Origin: JAVBLP01 sp052034625
Lineage (GTDB): Bacteria > Elusimicrobiota > Endomicrobiia > Endomicrobiales > Endomicrobiaceae
Assembly: GCA_052034625.1 (NCBI GenBank)
Contig: JBPOII010000006.1
Span: forward strand, 186,001-250,000
Direction: 5' to 3'
DNA: 64,000 bases
The notes under the pieces: generated by a model
Databases searched by the model: none
Seen by the model: the letters and a program-made list of their open reading frames with translations, nothing else
Told to the model about the DNA's origin: nothing
Shown: piece after piece, positions 25,780-34,740 of the stretch
Numbering within the stretch: the first letter of the stretch is position 1
Layout of the letters: each line of letters starts with the position of its first letter
Made by a program: the position numbers and the translations under genes

Positions 25780-26407
25780 AATTTCTTTTTCCTGTTAAAA
25801 AAACTTCAACTGCTGAAGCACAATATTCCATATTTACAATAAATTTATCTATTCTTTTCATAAAAAAATTATAAGCAATAACTGCAGGAATAGCCACAAA
25901 AAGCCCGGCGGCAGTAGCTATAAGCGCTTCGGAAACGCCTCCTATAACTATCGAAATACCTCCCGACCCCATAGCTGATATATCATGGAATGCTCTTATA
26001 ATACCGATAACGGTACCGAACAATCCTATATAAACCGCAATACTTCCTATAGTTCCAAGAATAGTAGTAAATCTTTCAAGCTTTACGGTCTCTATCATTA
26101 TTTCCCTGTCCATAGCCTCCCTGACACCGTAATTCTGGTCTCTATAAGCAATGATCCCTGCTTTTGCTACCGGTGCCATCGGAGAATTTACACGGTCACA
26201 AAATTCAGTGGCATCGTCAAATCTGCCTTTTTTAAGTTTTGTTATAAGAGTTGAAATGAACTGCGAGCGTATCATTTTTGATTTAAACCAAAACTCAATA
26301 AATTTAAAAAGTATTACTGTTACCGAAATAATAGACGCGCCCAAAAGAACATAAAGAGCCCATCCGCCAAGCTGTAGTATCTCAATTATACTTTTACCTT
26401 CAAACAT
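25766..26407 (-). CDS. tolQ: TolQ/ExbB/MotA-type proton channel subunit
   Basis: A 213-residue inner-membrane protein with three helices (about 13-35, 115-137, 150-185); the GLFGTVIGIIRAF and GGVSEALIATAAGLFVAIPAV motifs are diagnostic of TolQ/ExbB. It energises the Tol-Pal system through the proton motive force. AAGGGG ribosome site. It sits between tolB upstream and tolR downstream. Confidence 0.92.
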   Translation of the reverse strand: MFEGKSIIEILQLGGWALYVLLGASIISVTVILFKFIEFWFKSKMIRSQFISTLITKLKKGRFDDATEFCDRVNSPMAPVAKAGIIAYRDQNYGVREAMDREIMIETVKLERFTTILGTIGSIAVYIGLFGTVIGIIRAFHDISAMGSGGISIVIGGVSEALIATAAGLFVAIPAVIAYNFFMKRIDKFIVNMEYCASAVEVFLTGKRNYEEE

Positions 26408-26432
26408 TTTTTTCCCCTTAATATATTTCTAT

Positions 26433-27722
26433 TTAATTAATAGCTAAATTAGGAGACCACGACGGTGTAAATGAGTTTGCCGGAATTTCGGCAAGTTTTC
26501 TCGTACCGGAACCGTCTATGGCCATTATGTAAATTTCATTCCTTCCTGAGCGGTTTGACGCAAATACGACAAATCTTCCGTCAGGAGACCAGGTAGGATT
26601 TTCATTATTTCTTTGATTATTAGTAAGCTTTGTTATTTTTGAAGTAGGCAGATCATAAACATAGAGATCATAATTTCCTTTGGGCTGTCTCATAGTAAAT
26701 ACTATTTTATCACCGCGCGGAGACCATGCGGGAGAATCGCAAAACCCTTGAGTTGTCAGCCTTCTGAGATTACCTCCGTCAACATTCATAATATAAAGCT
26801 GCGGATATCCGGGTCTGTCTGAAATAAACACTATTTCCTGTCCGTTTGGAGCAAAAGAAGGACTTGTATCTATATATGAGCCGTCAGTCATTCTGCGTAT
26901 TATTTCACCTGTTGAACTTATAACATAAAGATTAGGATATCTTCCGCGCGACAATGTCAGTAATATCCTTTTCCCATCAGGAGAAAAAGCTCCTGCTGCA
27001 TTCAATCCTTGATATTTAGAAATTATGCTGCGTCTGTTCTTTACTATGTCCAAGGAAAAGAGATCAGGATTATTGTAAAGATAACTTGTATATATTATCT
27101 GCTGTCCGTCAGGAGACCATCTCGGAAGTATATTAAGTTTATTATCTTTCGTAAGTCTTCTGAGATTATGTCCGTCATAATCAATAAGATAAAGCTCTTT
27201 AAATCTCGTACTGTTATTGATAAAAGCTATTTTTGAACATGCAACACCGTTCTCTCCGGTAAACCTTCTGACTATCTCATCGCTTACTTCATGAGCAAGC
27301 AATCTGTAGTTCACAGTATCTTTCTTATAGGTGTCTTTCCATATTATTTCTCTTGTTACTACGTCATAAAGTTTAACATCAAAAGTTATCTGATCAAGTT
27401 TGACTCTTACTGATCCCGTGATAAGCACCGATCCGCCTTTCTTTTCCCAGAAAAGCATTCTGCCTTCAAAAGGCATATTTTCAACAGGATCTCCTACGAT
27501 AACATTAAAATATCTGCAAAGGATCAAATCGTTTTCAATAACTTCTTTAAGAAGAGCGGCATATTTTATATCATCGGTCGTTTTATACGGAGAAGTAAAA
27601 GATTCGATAGCTATATCGGATCTTTTTCCGGTAGCAGACAATGATAAATAAACATCTCCTTGTGCATAAGCACAAATTGTAAAAATAAAAACCGTCAAGA
27701 TTGATAGAAGACTTTTTTTCAT
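26433..27722 (-). CDS. tolB: Tol-Pal system protein TolB
   Basis: Periplasmic partner of Pal. The start is set at 27722 (MKKSLLSILT), which has an AGGAA ribosome site; an upstream in-frame start would run into tolA. A signal peptide ends near residue 20 (CAYAQ). The N-terminal domain (about 25-155) is followed by a six-bladed beta-propeller of PD40 repeats seen as LPRWSPDGQQIIYTS, AAGAFSPDGKRILLT, SPSFAPNGQEIVFIS, SPAWSPRGDKIVFTM, NPTWSPDGRFVVFAS and a partial last blade. This is a classical TolB. Confidence 0.95.
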   Translation of the reverse strand: MKKSLLSILTVFIFTICAYAQGDVYLSLSATGKRSDIAIESFTSPYKTTDDIKYAALLKEVIENDLILCRYFNVIVGDPVENMPFEGRMLFWEKKGGSVLITGSVRVKLDQITFDVKLYDVVTREIIWKDTYKKDTVNYRLLAHEVSDEIVRRFTGENGVACSKIAFINNSTRFKELYLIDYDGHNLRRLTKDNKLNILPRWSPDGQQIIYTSYLYNNPDLFSLDIVKNRRSIISKYQGLNAAGAFSPDGKRILLTLSRGRYPNLYVISSTGEIIRRMTDGSYIDTSPSFAPNGQEIVFISDRPGYPQLYIMNVDGGNLRRLTTQGFCDSPAWSPRGDKIVFTMRQPKGNYDLYVYDLPTSKITKLTNNQRNNENPTWSPDGRFVVFASNRSGRNEIYIMAIDGSGTRKLAEIPANSFTPSWSPNLAIN

Positions 27723-27726
27723 TTTA

Positions 27727-28479
27727 TTAGTTCCTGAATTTAAACTCAAAATAAACTCCTAACGAATCGCCGGCATATCCATCAGGTAAAGGCGCAAAAG
27801 GTACTGCAAGCTGAATCGCCCTTATTGCATTTTGGTCAAAACCTGCATCGCCTGAAGGCTCTTTGACAATAACTGATGTTACCGATCCGTCTTTTAATAT
27901 TTTAAAATAAACTACCGCTCTAAGTTTGCCATAGCTTTCAGCCCATTGCCATGTGCGTCTCATTTTGTTTATTATCGTATTTGTATAATAGGCATATTTA
28001 AAATTCGCCGTATCATAAGCTAAACCCTCATATTGGGCACCCACGCCTACAGCCGCATACTTTGGTTCTGTAGAAGCCGCAGGCTGTAATGTTTGAACAT
28101 CATTATAGCTCGGAGGAATTGGCTTTTCTTCCGTTTTCGGCGGTTCTTCCTTTTTGGGAGCCGGTTTAGGCTTTGGTTTCGGCTGAGGTTTTGGCTTCGG
28201 CTTTTCTTTCTTTTTTACAACAATATCATCCGGAGTTTTTGGTTCTTCTTTTATTTCCTCTTTAACAGGTTCCGGTTCAGGCTGTTTTTCTACAACTTGA
28301 GCAACCGGAGGCGGATCGACCCGCTTTTCAGAAGGAGTATAGAAAGCTACGTCTATAGGAGCCGAAACAAAAACCGGTTTTGGTTTTGCATTTAATACTA
28401 CAGCCATAAGCGCTGCTATATGCAAAACAATTGAAATAATTAGATATGGAAATAGGTTATTGTTGTCTTTGCTGCGCAT
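27727..28479 (-). CDS. TolA/TonB-like energy transducer
   Basis: A 250-residue protein with one N-terminal membrane anchor (about 9-28), a long Pro/Lys/Glu-rich extension (about 55-125, with repeats of KPKP) and a C-terminal TonB-type domain ending in VPFAPLPDGYAG...YFEFKFRN. By position in a tol operon it most likely plays the role of TolA, crossing the periplasm to Pal and TolB, although the domain reads as TonB C. It overlaps the cpoB stop by 23 nt and stops 5 nt before the chosen tolB start. Confidence 0.87.
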   Translation of the reverse strand: MRSKDNNNLFPYLIISIVLHIAALMAVVLNAKPKPVFVSAPIDVAFYTPSEKRVDPPPVAQVVEKQPEPEPVKEEIKEEPKTPDDIVVKKKEKPKPKPQPKPKPKPAPKKEEPPKTEEKPIPPSYNDVQTLQPAASTEPKYAAVGVGAQYEGLAYDTANFKYAYYTNTIINKMRRTWQWAESYGKLRAVVYFKILKDGSVTSVIVKEPSGDAGFDQNAIRAIQLAVPFAPLPDGYAGDSLGVYFEFKFRN

Positions 28480-29152
28480 TATTAAATAATCTGATCTTTT
28501 CTTTTGCCGTAAAAGCCTCCGAACTTTGCGGGAAGTCTTTTACTATGGAACTGAAAACATTCATAGCTTCGCCTTTTCTACCTAGCAATTCATAACAAAG
28601 AGCAATCTTGAGTCTCGCAGCAGCGACAAGCTCGGACCTCTTATGTGTTTGTTCAATCTTCCGATACTCCTCAATAGCTTTATCCCACATACTTCTTGAA
28701 TAGAAGCATTCACCCATATAGAACTGTGCTAAAGGTGCAAGTTCTGCATTAGGATATTTATCTAAAAAAGATTGAAAACCTTTATAAGCAAGGTCATATT
28801 TACCCATGGAGAAATCACTGTAAGCATTTTGGTATAGGTCGGAAGGCAGCTGAGATTCTACTCTTTCATCTCTGTCTCTTTTTTTTGCAGAGACTTTAAG
28901 ATCCTCAATAGTCTGATTCAGTTCTGAAACTTTATTTTGCAGATCAAGAATAGATGCAGAAAGCACATCAATCGTTACGAAAGATGTGTCTGCTCTTGCA
29001 TATAAATCTGCATGGTTTTGCTGTAATTCTTTGAACTGTATCTGCATCTGGGCAACTTCACCTTTAAGATCGGTGACTTCCTGATTAGCCATCGGTATAC
29101 AGCCTGTAAGAATAAAAACAAATGCCGTTAAAAAAACTATGTATTTTTTCAT
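28457..29152 (-). CDS. cpoB: CpoB/YbgF-type Tol-Pal-associated lipoprotein
   Basis: A 231-residue protein with a lipobox-like LTGC at about residue 18 (most YbgF proteins are soluble periplasmic proteins, so lipid anchoring is a difference). A coiled coil (about 30-95) is followed by TPR repeats (about 108-225, such as YQNAYSDFSMGKYDLAYKGFQSFLDKYP and AQFYMGECFYSRSMWDKAIEEY). In E. coli CpoB links TolA to peptidoglycan synthesis. It lies 8 nt after pal and overlaps tolA. Confidence 0.9.
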   Translation of the reverse strand: MKKYIVFLTAFVFILTGCIPMANQEVTDLKGEVAQMQIQFKELQQNHADLYARADTSFVTIDVLSASILDLQNKVSELNQTIEDLKVSAKKRDRDERVESQLPSDLYQNAYSDFSMGKYDLAYKGFQSFLDKYPNAELAPLAQFYMGECFYSRSMWDKAIEEYRKIEQTHKRSELVAAARLKIALCYELLGRKGEAMNVFSSIVKDFPQSSEAFTAKEKIRLFNNAQQRQQ

Positions 29153-29160
29153 ATATTCTA

Positions 29161-29664
29161 TTATTTCGCTATAACTTTCGTTTCCGCTCTTCTGTTTTTT
29201 GCCCAGCCGCTTTCATTGCTTCTGAGATCAGCAGGTTTTTCTTCTCCATACGATATCGTAGCCACTCTGTTTGCAGGGACACCAAGCTGTGTATAGTATT
29301 CTTTAACTTTAACTGCTCTGCGCTGTCCAAGCGAAAGATTATACTCTATAGTTCCTCTATCGTCGCAATGTCCCTCAACAACAACATTTATTTCCGGATT
29401 ATTAATAATATATGCTGCATTTTCTTTTAATGTTGAAAGAGCGTCCTGAGTCAATTCACTTCTGTCAAAATCAAAGTATATGGTTTTCAGATTGATATCT
29501 TTATCATAGTCGCCTCTTAATGACGGTTCATCAGCGAAATCTGCGGTCTCCACAGTCCCCGCTCCTTGCAAACCGCCTTTTTTGATATCTTGTTTTTTAC
29601 AACCTGTCGCACCTACGCTAAAAATAAAAAAACCAAATAAAAACAATGCTAAAACTTTCTTCAT
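29161..29664 (-). CDS. pal: Peptidoglycan-associated lipoprotein Pal
   Basis: Start at 29664 (MKKVLALFLF), preceded by a strong AGGAGG site; a longer frame is ignored. The 167-residue lipoprotein has a lipobox-like GATGC near residue 22 and an OmpA C-terminal domain (about 58-165) with IYFDFDRSEL, VVVEGHCDDRG and LSLGQRRAVKVKEYY, the diaminopimelate-binding pattern. It tethers the outer membrane to the peptidoglycan. It is the first gene of the tol operon here, directly behind the promoter at 29721-29749. Confidence 0.95.
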   Translation of the reverse strand: MKKVLALFLFGFFIFSVGATGCKKQDIKKGGLQGAGTVETADFADEPSLRGDYDKDINLKTIYFDFDRSELTQDALSTLKENAAYIINNPEINVVVEGHCDDRGTIEYNLSLGQRRAVKVKEYYTQLGVPANRVATISYGEEKPADLRSNESGWAKNRRAETKVIAK

Positions 29665-29720
29665 TTCTTCCTCCTGATGACTTTTAATTTTATTTATAGA
29701 AAAACATTCAATTAACACAT

Positions 29721-29749
29721 ATTTTATATTTTAAAGGGCAAGCTGTCAA
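29721..29749 (-). promoter_or_regulatory. Sigma-70-type promoter of the pal/tol operon
   Basis: On the minus strand, perfect TTGACA (29744-29749), 17 nt, then TAAAAT (29721-29726). The -35 follows the uvrA stop codon directly; the predicted start site is about 50 nt before pal. Confidence 0.8.
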
Positions 29750-29750
29750 T

Positions 29751-32573
29751 TTAAATAGCTTTTTGCCGTTTTAAATGTTCTTTCAGATAATGTCCGGTAA
29801 ATGATTTCTGATTTTTCATAATCTCTTCAGGGGTACCCTCGCCTATAAGTTTTCCTCCTCTTTCGCCTCCCTCAGGACCGAGGTCAACTATCCAGTCAGC
29901 CATTTTTATAACATCAAGATTATGCTCTATAACTAGAACGGTATTACCTGCATAAGACAATCTCTGTAAAACTTCAAGCAGTTTGCCGACATCGGCAAAA
30001 TGAAGCCCCGTTGTAGGCTCATCAAGTATATATATTGTCCTGCCGGTCGCACGTTTTGATAATTCGGCCGCAAGTTTTACTCTCTGTGCTTCTCCGCCGG
30101 AAAGAGTTGTTGCCGGCTGACCTATCCTTATATATCCGAGACCTACATCATTAAGAGTAGAAAGGATTCTATGAAGTGACGGAATATTTTCAAAGAATTT
30201 TACGCTTTCATCAACTGTCATATTAAGGACTTCATCGATATTTTTACCTTTATATCTTATCTGCAGCGTTTCTTCATTAAAACGCCTGCCCGCACATACA
30301 TCGCATTTAACATAAATATCAGGCAAGAACTGCATTTCAATTTTTAAAGTGCCGTCACCCTGACAATTTTCGCATCTTCCGCCTTTTACATTAAAAGAAA
30401 ATCTTCCGGGCTTATAACCTCTGGCTTTAGATTCCGGAACCTGAGAAAAAAGTTCCCTTATTATTGAAAACGCACCGGTATATGTTACAGGATTGGAACG
30501 CGGAGTCCTGCCTATAGGCGACTGGTCAACAATAACTACTTTATCAATGTATTCAAGACCTTCCATATTTTTAAATTTACCCGGTTCGTCTTTTGCACGA
30601 TAAAGTTTATTTGCAATATTTTTATATATCAACTCATGTACAAGTGTAGATTTACCGCTGCCTGAAACGCCTGTTACACATGTAAACAATCCTATAGGAA
30701 TATGAACATCAATATTTTTAAGATTGAACTGTTCTGCTCCCTCTACAATCAACCACTTATCAAGCGGTTGTTTTCTTTTATTGGGAAGCGGTATCTGCAA
30801 ATGACCGTTAAGATATTGTCCCGTAAGTGATTGTTTTGATTTTAGAATATCTTTAAGTGTTCCTTCGGCCACTATATGACCCCCGTGAACACCCGATCCC
30901 GGACCGAGATCTATTATATGGTCGGCTGCTCTTATCGTATCTTCATCATGCTCTACAACTATAAGAGTATTGCCCAGATCCCTAAGCTTCATAAGCGTTT
31001 CAAGAAGTTTCCCGTTATCTCTCTGATGCAAACCTATAGAAGGCTCGTCCAAAACATATAAAACGCCTGTTAATCCTGAGCCTATTTGCGTAGCAAGATG
31101 TATTCTTTGCCCCTCTCCTCCGGAAAGAGTACCGCTTTCTCTGTCCATGCTGAGATAACCAAGACCCACATTGTTTAAGAATTGGAGTCTTTCTCGTATC
31201 TCTTTTAAAACTGTTTTGCTGATTATTTTATCTTTATCGCTGAGTTTTATCTTTTGAAAAAAAGATAAAGCTTTTTCAAATGACATCTTTGTTATATCAG
31301 CTATTGAATTATCATTTACATATACTGAAAGTGCTTCTTTTTTGAGCCTTCTGCCTTTACATACAGGACATTGTTTATGGCTCATATATTTATTGAATAT
31401 CTCTTCCCTTACAAAATCAGACTCTGTTTCATTATATCTGCGCTGCATATTTGTTATTACGCCTTCAAAATCATCTTTCCCGTACAAAAATATTTCCTGC
31501 TGTTTTCTTGTCAATTCTTTCCAGGGAATGTCCAAGGATATTTTATTTTTTTTAGCCGCGGCACTTAGAAGTTCCCAATAATAGCCGCCCCAAGAATTTT
31601 TCCAGCGGTTTGTTCTTGTAGTTATAGGCTCTGACCAAGCAATTATAGCCCCTTGCCTTATCGTTCTTGTTTTATCCGGCACAACAAGATTTTCATCGAT
31701 CTCGATCTTATTTCCAAGTCCGCCGCATTCCGGACATGCGCCAAAAGGCGAATTAAATGAAAAAAGCCTGGGTTCTATCTCGGGAAGATTTATCCCGCAA
31801 TCCACACAGGCATAATGTTCGCTGTAAACTGTTTCCGTTTCAACTTTCTTCCCGTCTTTACCCATCACAAGAACAGTAAGAAGTCCTCTGGATTCTTTTA
31901 AAGCTGTCTCTACTGAATCCGCTACCCTTGAACGGAGTTCATCACTGAGTTTTATCCTGTCTATTATTATTTCAATTGTATGCTTTTTATATCTGTCTAA
32001 TGATATTTTTTCATCAAGAGAATAAGGCTGTCCATCAGCTCTTACCCTTGTGTAGCCGCTTTTCGAAAGTCTTGTAAAAAGCTCTTCATATGTGCCTGTC
32101 CTTCCTTTCACAAGAGGTGAAAGAATATGCACAAAAGTTTCGGCAGGGAGTTTCATTATATCGTCTATGATCTGTTGGGCTGACTGAGGTTTTACAACTT
32201 TCCCGCATTTCGGACAATGCGGCACACCCACTCTTGCAAACAAAAGCCTGAGATAATCATAAACTTCAGTAGCTGTTCCTACCGTAGAACGCGGATTATG
32301 GGAAGATGTTCTCTGCTCTATGGATATCGCCGGGGAAAGCCCTTCTATTATATCGATATCCGGCTTGCTCATAAGTTCAAGGAATTGCCTTGCATAAGCA
32401 GACAAAGATTCAACATATCTTCTCTGTCCTTCGGCATAAATAGTATCAAAAGCCAATGACGATTTTCCTGAACCCGATAAGCCTGTAATAACGACAAGTT
32501 TATTTCTTGGTATATCCAGATCAATGTTTTTTAAATTATGTTGTCTTGCTCCGCGTATTTTAATAATATCCAT
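29751..32573 (-). CDS. uvrA: UvrABC excinuclease subunit A
   Basis: Damage recognition subunit of nucleotide excision repair. The 940-residue protein has two ABC modules: Walker A GLSGSGKSS (about 32-40) and GVSGSGKST (about 640), each with an LSGGE signature (LSGGEGQRIHLA, LSGGEAQRVKLA) and Walker B VLDEPSIGLH and ILDEPTTGLH. Zinc-binding Cys clusters are seen at HCPKCGKVV and ACVDCG...CPECGG, at CPVCKGRRLKKE, and at CENCQGDG...CDVCAGRRF. Full length for the family. Confidence 0.98.
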   Translation of the reverse strand: MDIIKIRGARQHNLKNIDLDIPRNKLVVITGLSGSGKSSLAFDTIYAEGQRRYVESLSAYARQFLELMSKPDIDIIEGLSPAISIEQRTSSHNPRSTVGTATEVYDYLRLLFARVGVPHCPKCGKVVKPQSAQQIIDDIMKLPAETFVHILSPLVKGRTGTYEELFTRLSKSGYTRVRADGQPYSLDEKISLDRYKKHTIEIIIDRIKLSDELRSRVADSVETALKESRGLLTVLVMGKDGKKVETETVYSEHYACVDCGINLPEIEPRLFSFNSPFGACPECGGLGNKIEIDENLVVPDKTRTIRQGAIIAWSEPITTRTNRWKNSWGGYYWELLSAAAKKNKISLDIPWKELTRKQQEIFLYGKDDFEGVITNMQRRYNETESDFVREEIFNKYMSHKQCPVCKGRRLKKEALSVYVNDNSIADITKMSFEKALSFFQKIKLSDKDKIISKTVLKEIRERLQFLNNVGLGYLSMDRESGTLSGGEGQRIHLATQIGSGLTGVLYVLDEPSIGLHQRDNGKLLETLMKLRDLGNTLIVVEHDEDTIRAADHIIDLGPGSGVHGGHIVAEGTLKDILKSKQSLTGQYLNGHLQIPLPNKRKQPLDKWLIVEGAEQFNLKNIDVHIPIGLFTCVTGVSGSGKSTLVHELIYKNIANKLYRAKDEPGKFKNMEGLEYIDKVVIVDQSPIGRTPRSNPVTYTGAFSIIRELFSQVPESKARGYKPGRFSFNVKGGRCENCQGDGTLKIEMQFLPDIYVKCDVCAGRRFNEETLQIRYKGKNIDEVLNMTVDESVKFFENIPSLHRILSTLNDVGLGYIRIGQPATTLSGGEAQRVKLAAELSKRATGRTIYILDEPTTGLHFADVGKLLEVLQRLSYAGNTVLVIEHNLDVIKMADWIVDLGPEGGERGGKLIGEGTPEEIMKNQKSFTGHYLKEHLKRQKAI

Positions 32574-32615
32574 ATACTTTCAACAACCTCTTACTGCAAA
32601 TTAATATTATTATGA

Positions 32616-34190
32616 TTATTTTTTTACCGGTTTTATTTTGATGACAGTATCTTTTGCTTCCGGTAAAATAAAAGGATAGTCTGTATTATAATGCAGTCCT
32701 CTGCTCTCTTTCCTAAGCATTGCTGAACGCACAATCATTTCGGCTATGTCTGCTATGTTCCTGACTTCTATTCTATCGACGGTAAACGGCAAACTCCAGA
32801 AATAATCTTCGATTTCGTCTTTTATGATCTCGATCCTTTTTTCAGCCTTGGCAAGCCTTTCATTGGACCTTGAAATGCCCAAATAATTCCATGTAAGCCT
32901 TCTTACCTCTTCCCAGTCCTGCACAAAAACTGTTGATTCTGTCGAAGAAGTCTGTTTATTATTAAGCTGTACCGAACTTATATCGCTGTATTTTTTCCCA
33001 AGAAGGCTCTGGGAATCTTCATAAACTCTGTGTGCATAAACCATACCTTCAAGCAGTGAATTAGATGCAAGTCTGTTTGCACCATGCACGCCTGAGCAGG
33101 CAGTTTCGCCTATAGCATAAAGATTTTCTATACTTGTTCTGCCGTATTCATCTACCAGCACACCGCCGCAAAAATAATGTGCCGCAGGAACTACAGGTAT
33201 CATATCTTTAGATATATCAATACCGTATTCCAAACAGGTCGCATAGATATTCGGAAAACGTTTTACGAGAAAATCCCTTTCTTTTTCCGTTATATCCAAA
33301 TAAACGAAATTTTCACCTCTGGTCTTAAGTTCGCTGTCTATGGCTCTTGCAACTATATCTCTTGGAGCAAGTTCTTTAAGCAAATGATACTTTTCCATAA
33401 ATGTTTCGCCGTTTTGAAGCCTTAATATCCCGCCTTCGCCTCTTACAGCTTCAGATATCAAGAACGATTTTGCTATCGGATTGTAAAGACATGTAGGATG
33501 GAATTGGACAAATTCCATATTGGCAATATCTGCACCGGCCCTATATGCCATTGCGATTCCGTCGCCGGTAGCGACATCGGGATTTGAAGTGTATAAATAA
33601 GATTTTCCCGCACCTCCGCAGGCAAGAACAATTACCTTTGCTTCAAAAACTTCTACATCATTTCTTTCATTTCTAAAGACAAAAGCACCGCGGCAAATAC
33701 CTTTATCGTCAATGATAAGGTCCATCGCCGTATGCTCTTCATAAACTATGATATTTTGATGCTTTAATATATTTTCTATTAAAGCCCTTTCTATCTCATT
33801 GCCTGTTATGTCGCCGGCATGCAAAATCCTTCTTTTGCTGTGTCCGCCTTCCAAACCGAGCTCAAACTCCGAATCGGAATAACTTTTTCTTGTAAATTTT
33901 ACACCGAGACCTATTAATTCTTGAATTCTTTCGGGACCTTCCATAACCATTCTTTTAACCATTTTTTCATTACAAAGTCCCGCACCGGCAACAATCGTAT
34001 CTTCTATATGCTGCTCAAAAGAATCCGACTTGTCCGTAACACAAGCGACTCCGCCCTGGGCTTTCCCGGTAGCGGAATCAAAAAGTTTTCTTTTCGTTAT
34101 TAAAGCGACATTGCCTTTTTTAGAAGCTTTCAGAGCCAAACTAAGCCCGGCAATACCGCTTCCTATAATTAAATAATCTGACTTTATCAT
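32616..34190 (-). CDS. nadB: L-aspartate oxidase
   Basis: Oxidises L-aspartate to iminoaspartate at the first step of de novo NAD synthesis. 524 residues with the Rossmann FAD motif YLIIGSGIAGLSLALKASK at the N-terminus, EGGHSKRRILHAGD (about 115), FVQFHPTCLY (about 230), AHYFCGGVLVDEYGRT and GETACSGVHGANRLASNSLLEG (about 370-390). A helical C-terminal domain completes it. Its start overlaps the HAMP protein's stop by 4 nt. nadA and nadC are not in the window. Confidence 0.96.
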   Translation of the reverse strand: MIKSDYLIIGSGIAGLSLALKASKKGNVALITKRKLFDSATGKAQGGVACVTDKSDSFEQHIEDTIVAGAGLCNEKMVKRMVMEGPERIQELIGLGVKFTRKSYSDSEFELGLEGGHSKRRILHAGDITGNEIERALIENILKHQNIIVYEEHTAMDLIIDDKGICRGAFVFRNERNDVEVFEAKVIVLACGGAGKSYLYTSNPDVATGDGIAMAYRAGADIANMEFVQFHPTCLYNPIAKSFLISEAVRGEGGILRLQNGETFMEKYHLLKELAPRDIVARAIDSELKTRGENFVYLDITEKERDFLVKRFPNIYATCLEYGIDISKDMIPVVPAAHYFCGGVLVDEYGRTSIENLYAIGETACSGVHGANRLASNSLLEGMVYAHRVYEDSQSLLGKKYSDISSVQLNNKQTSSTESTVFVQDWEEVRRLTWNYLGISRSNERLAKAEKRIEIIKDEIEDYFWSLPFTVDRIEVRNIADIAEMIVRSAMLRKESRGLHYNTDYPFILPEAKDTVIKIKPVKK

Positions 34191-34723
34191 TCTTTACTTA
34201 TGGCAGCAGGATCGGTTTTGCACCATTTCGTTACTTCGGATAAAATGTCCTTAGCCTTCTGCGTTTCCCCCTCATCTATTGCCTTTATAGCTTCTCTTAT
34301 TTTTTCTCTGTCGTCTAAAACAGAAGATCTTGTATTTTCGATGACTTTCCCTATAAGACCTGCAAGTTCTTTTGTTTCGTCTTTTTTTCTCCAATGCATT
34401 TTAATACTGAAATTTCCTTCAGCAAGTTTTCTCATAACTATTTCAAAAAAGTATATAGGTCCTATTATTCTGTGAAAATAGAAAATACTCTGTACAAGTA
34501 TAAATACCGTAAATATAAAAATTATCCAAAAGAAACCGCCCGTATAAGTACGCTTAAAATATTTTACCGTTCCGGCACTTAACTGATCCATTCCGGGTGT
34601 AGATGTCAGAGAGTTCCAAAATGCGAAATAACAAAGTATGCCGAAAACAAGCATCACAATTGCAATGATTATAAGATATTTCCACTGCGTCTTGGGTTTT
34701 ACAAAATACTTTTTTCTTAACAT
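34187..34723 (-). CDS. Two-span membrane protein with a HAMP-like linker and no output domain
   Basis: A 178-residue protein with two hydrophobic spans (about 15-37 and 65-88). After the second span comes a HAMP-like segment (GPIYFFEIVMRKLAEGNFSIKMHWRKKDETKELAGLIGKVIEN), then a charged helical tail of about 50 residues ending SKE. No kinase, methyl-accepting or cyclase domain follows, so it is not a complete receptor. A strong GGAGGG ribosome site precedes the start, and the stop overlaps nadB by 4 nt. Its role is unknown; it could be a membrane stress sensor or a partner of another signalling protein. Confidence 0.75.
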   Translation of the reverse strand: MLRKKYFVKPKTQWKYLIIIAIVMLVFGILCYFAFWNSLTSTPGMDQLSAGTVKYFKRTYTGGFFWIIFIFTVFILVQSIFYFHRIIGPIYFFEIVMRKLAEGNFSIKMHWRKKDETKELAGLIGKVIENTRSSVLDDREKIREAIKAIDEGETQKAKDILSEVTKWCKTDPAAISKE

Positions 34724-34740
34724 TTTCTCCCTCCAAGGGA

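Noticed and set aside
28093..28395. A plus-strand frame rich in Phe/Arg/Leu opposite the tolA-like gene
   Set aside because: Caused by the Pro/Lys-rich repeats of the tolA-like protein read backwards; not a gene.
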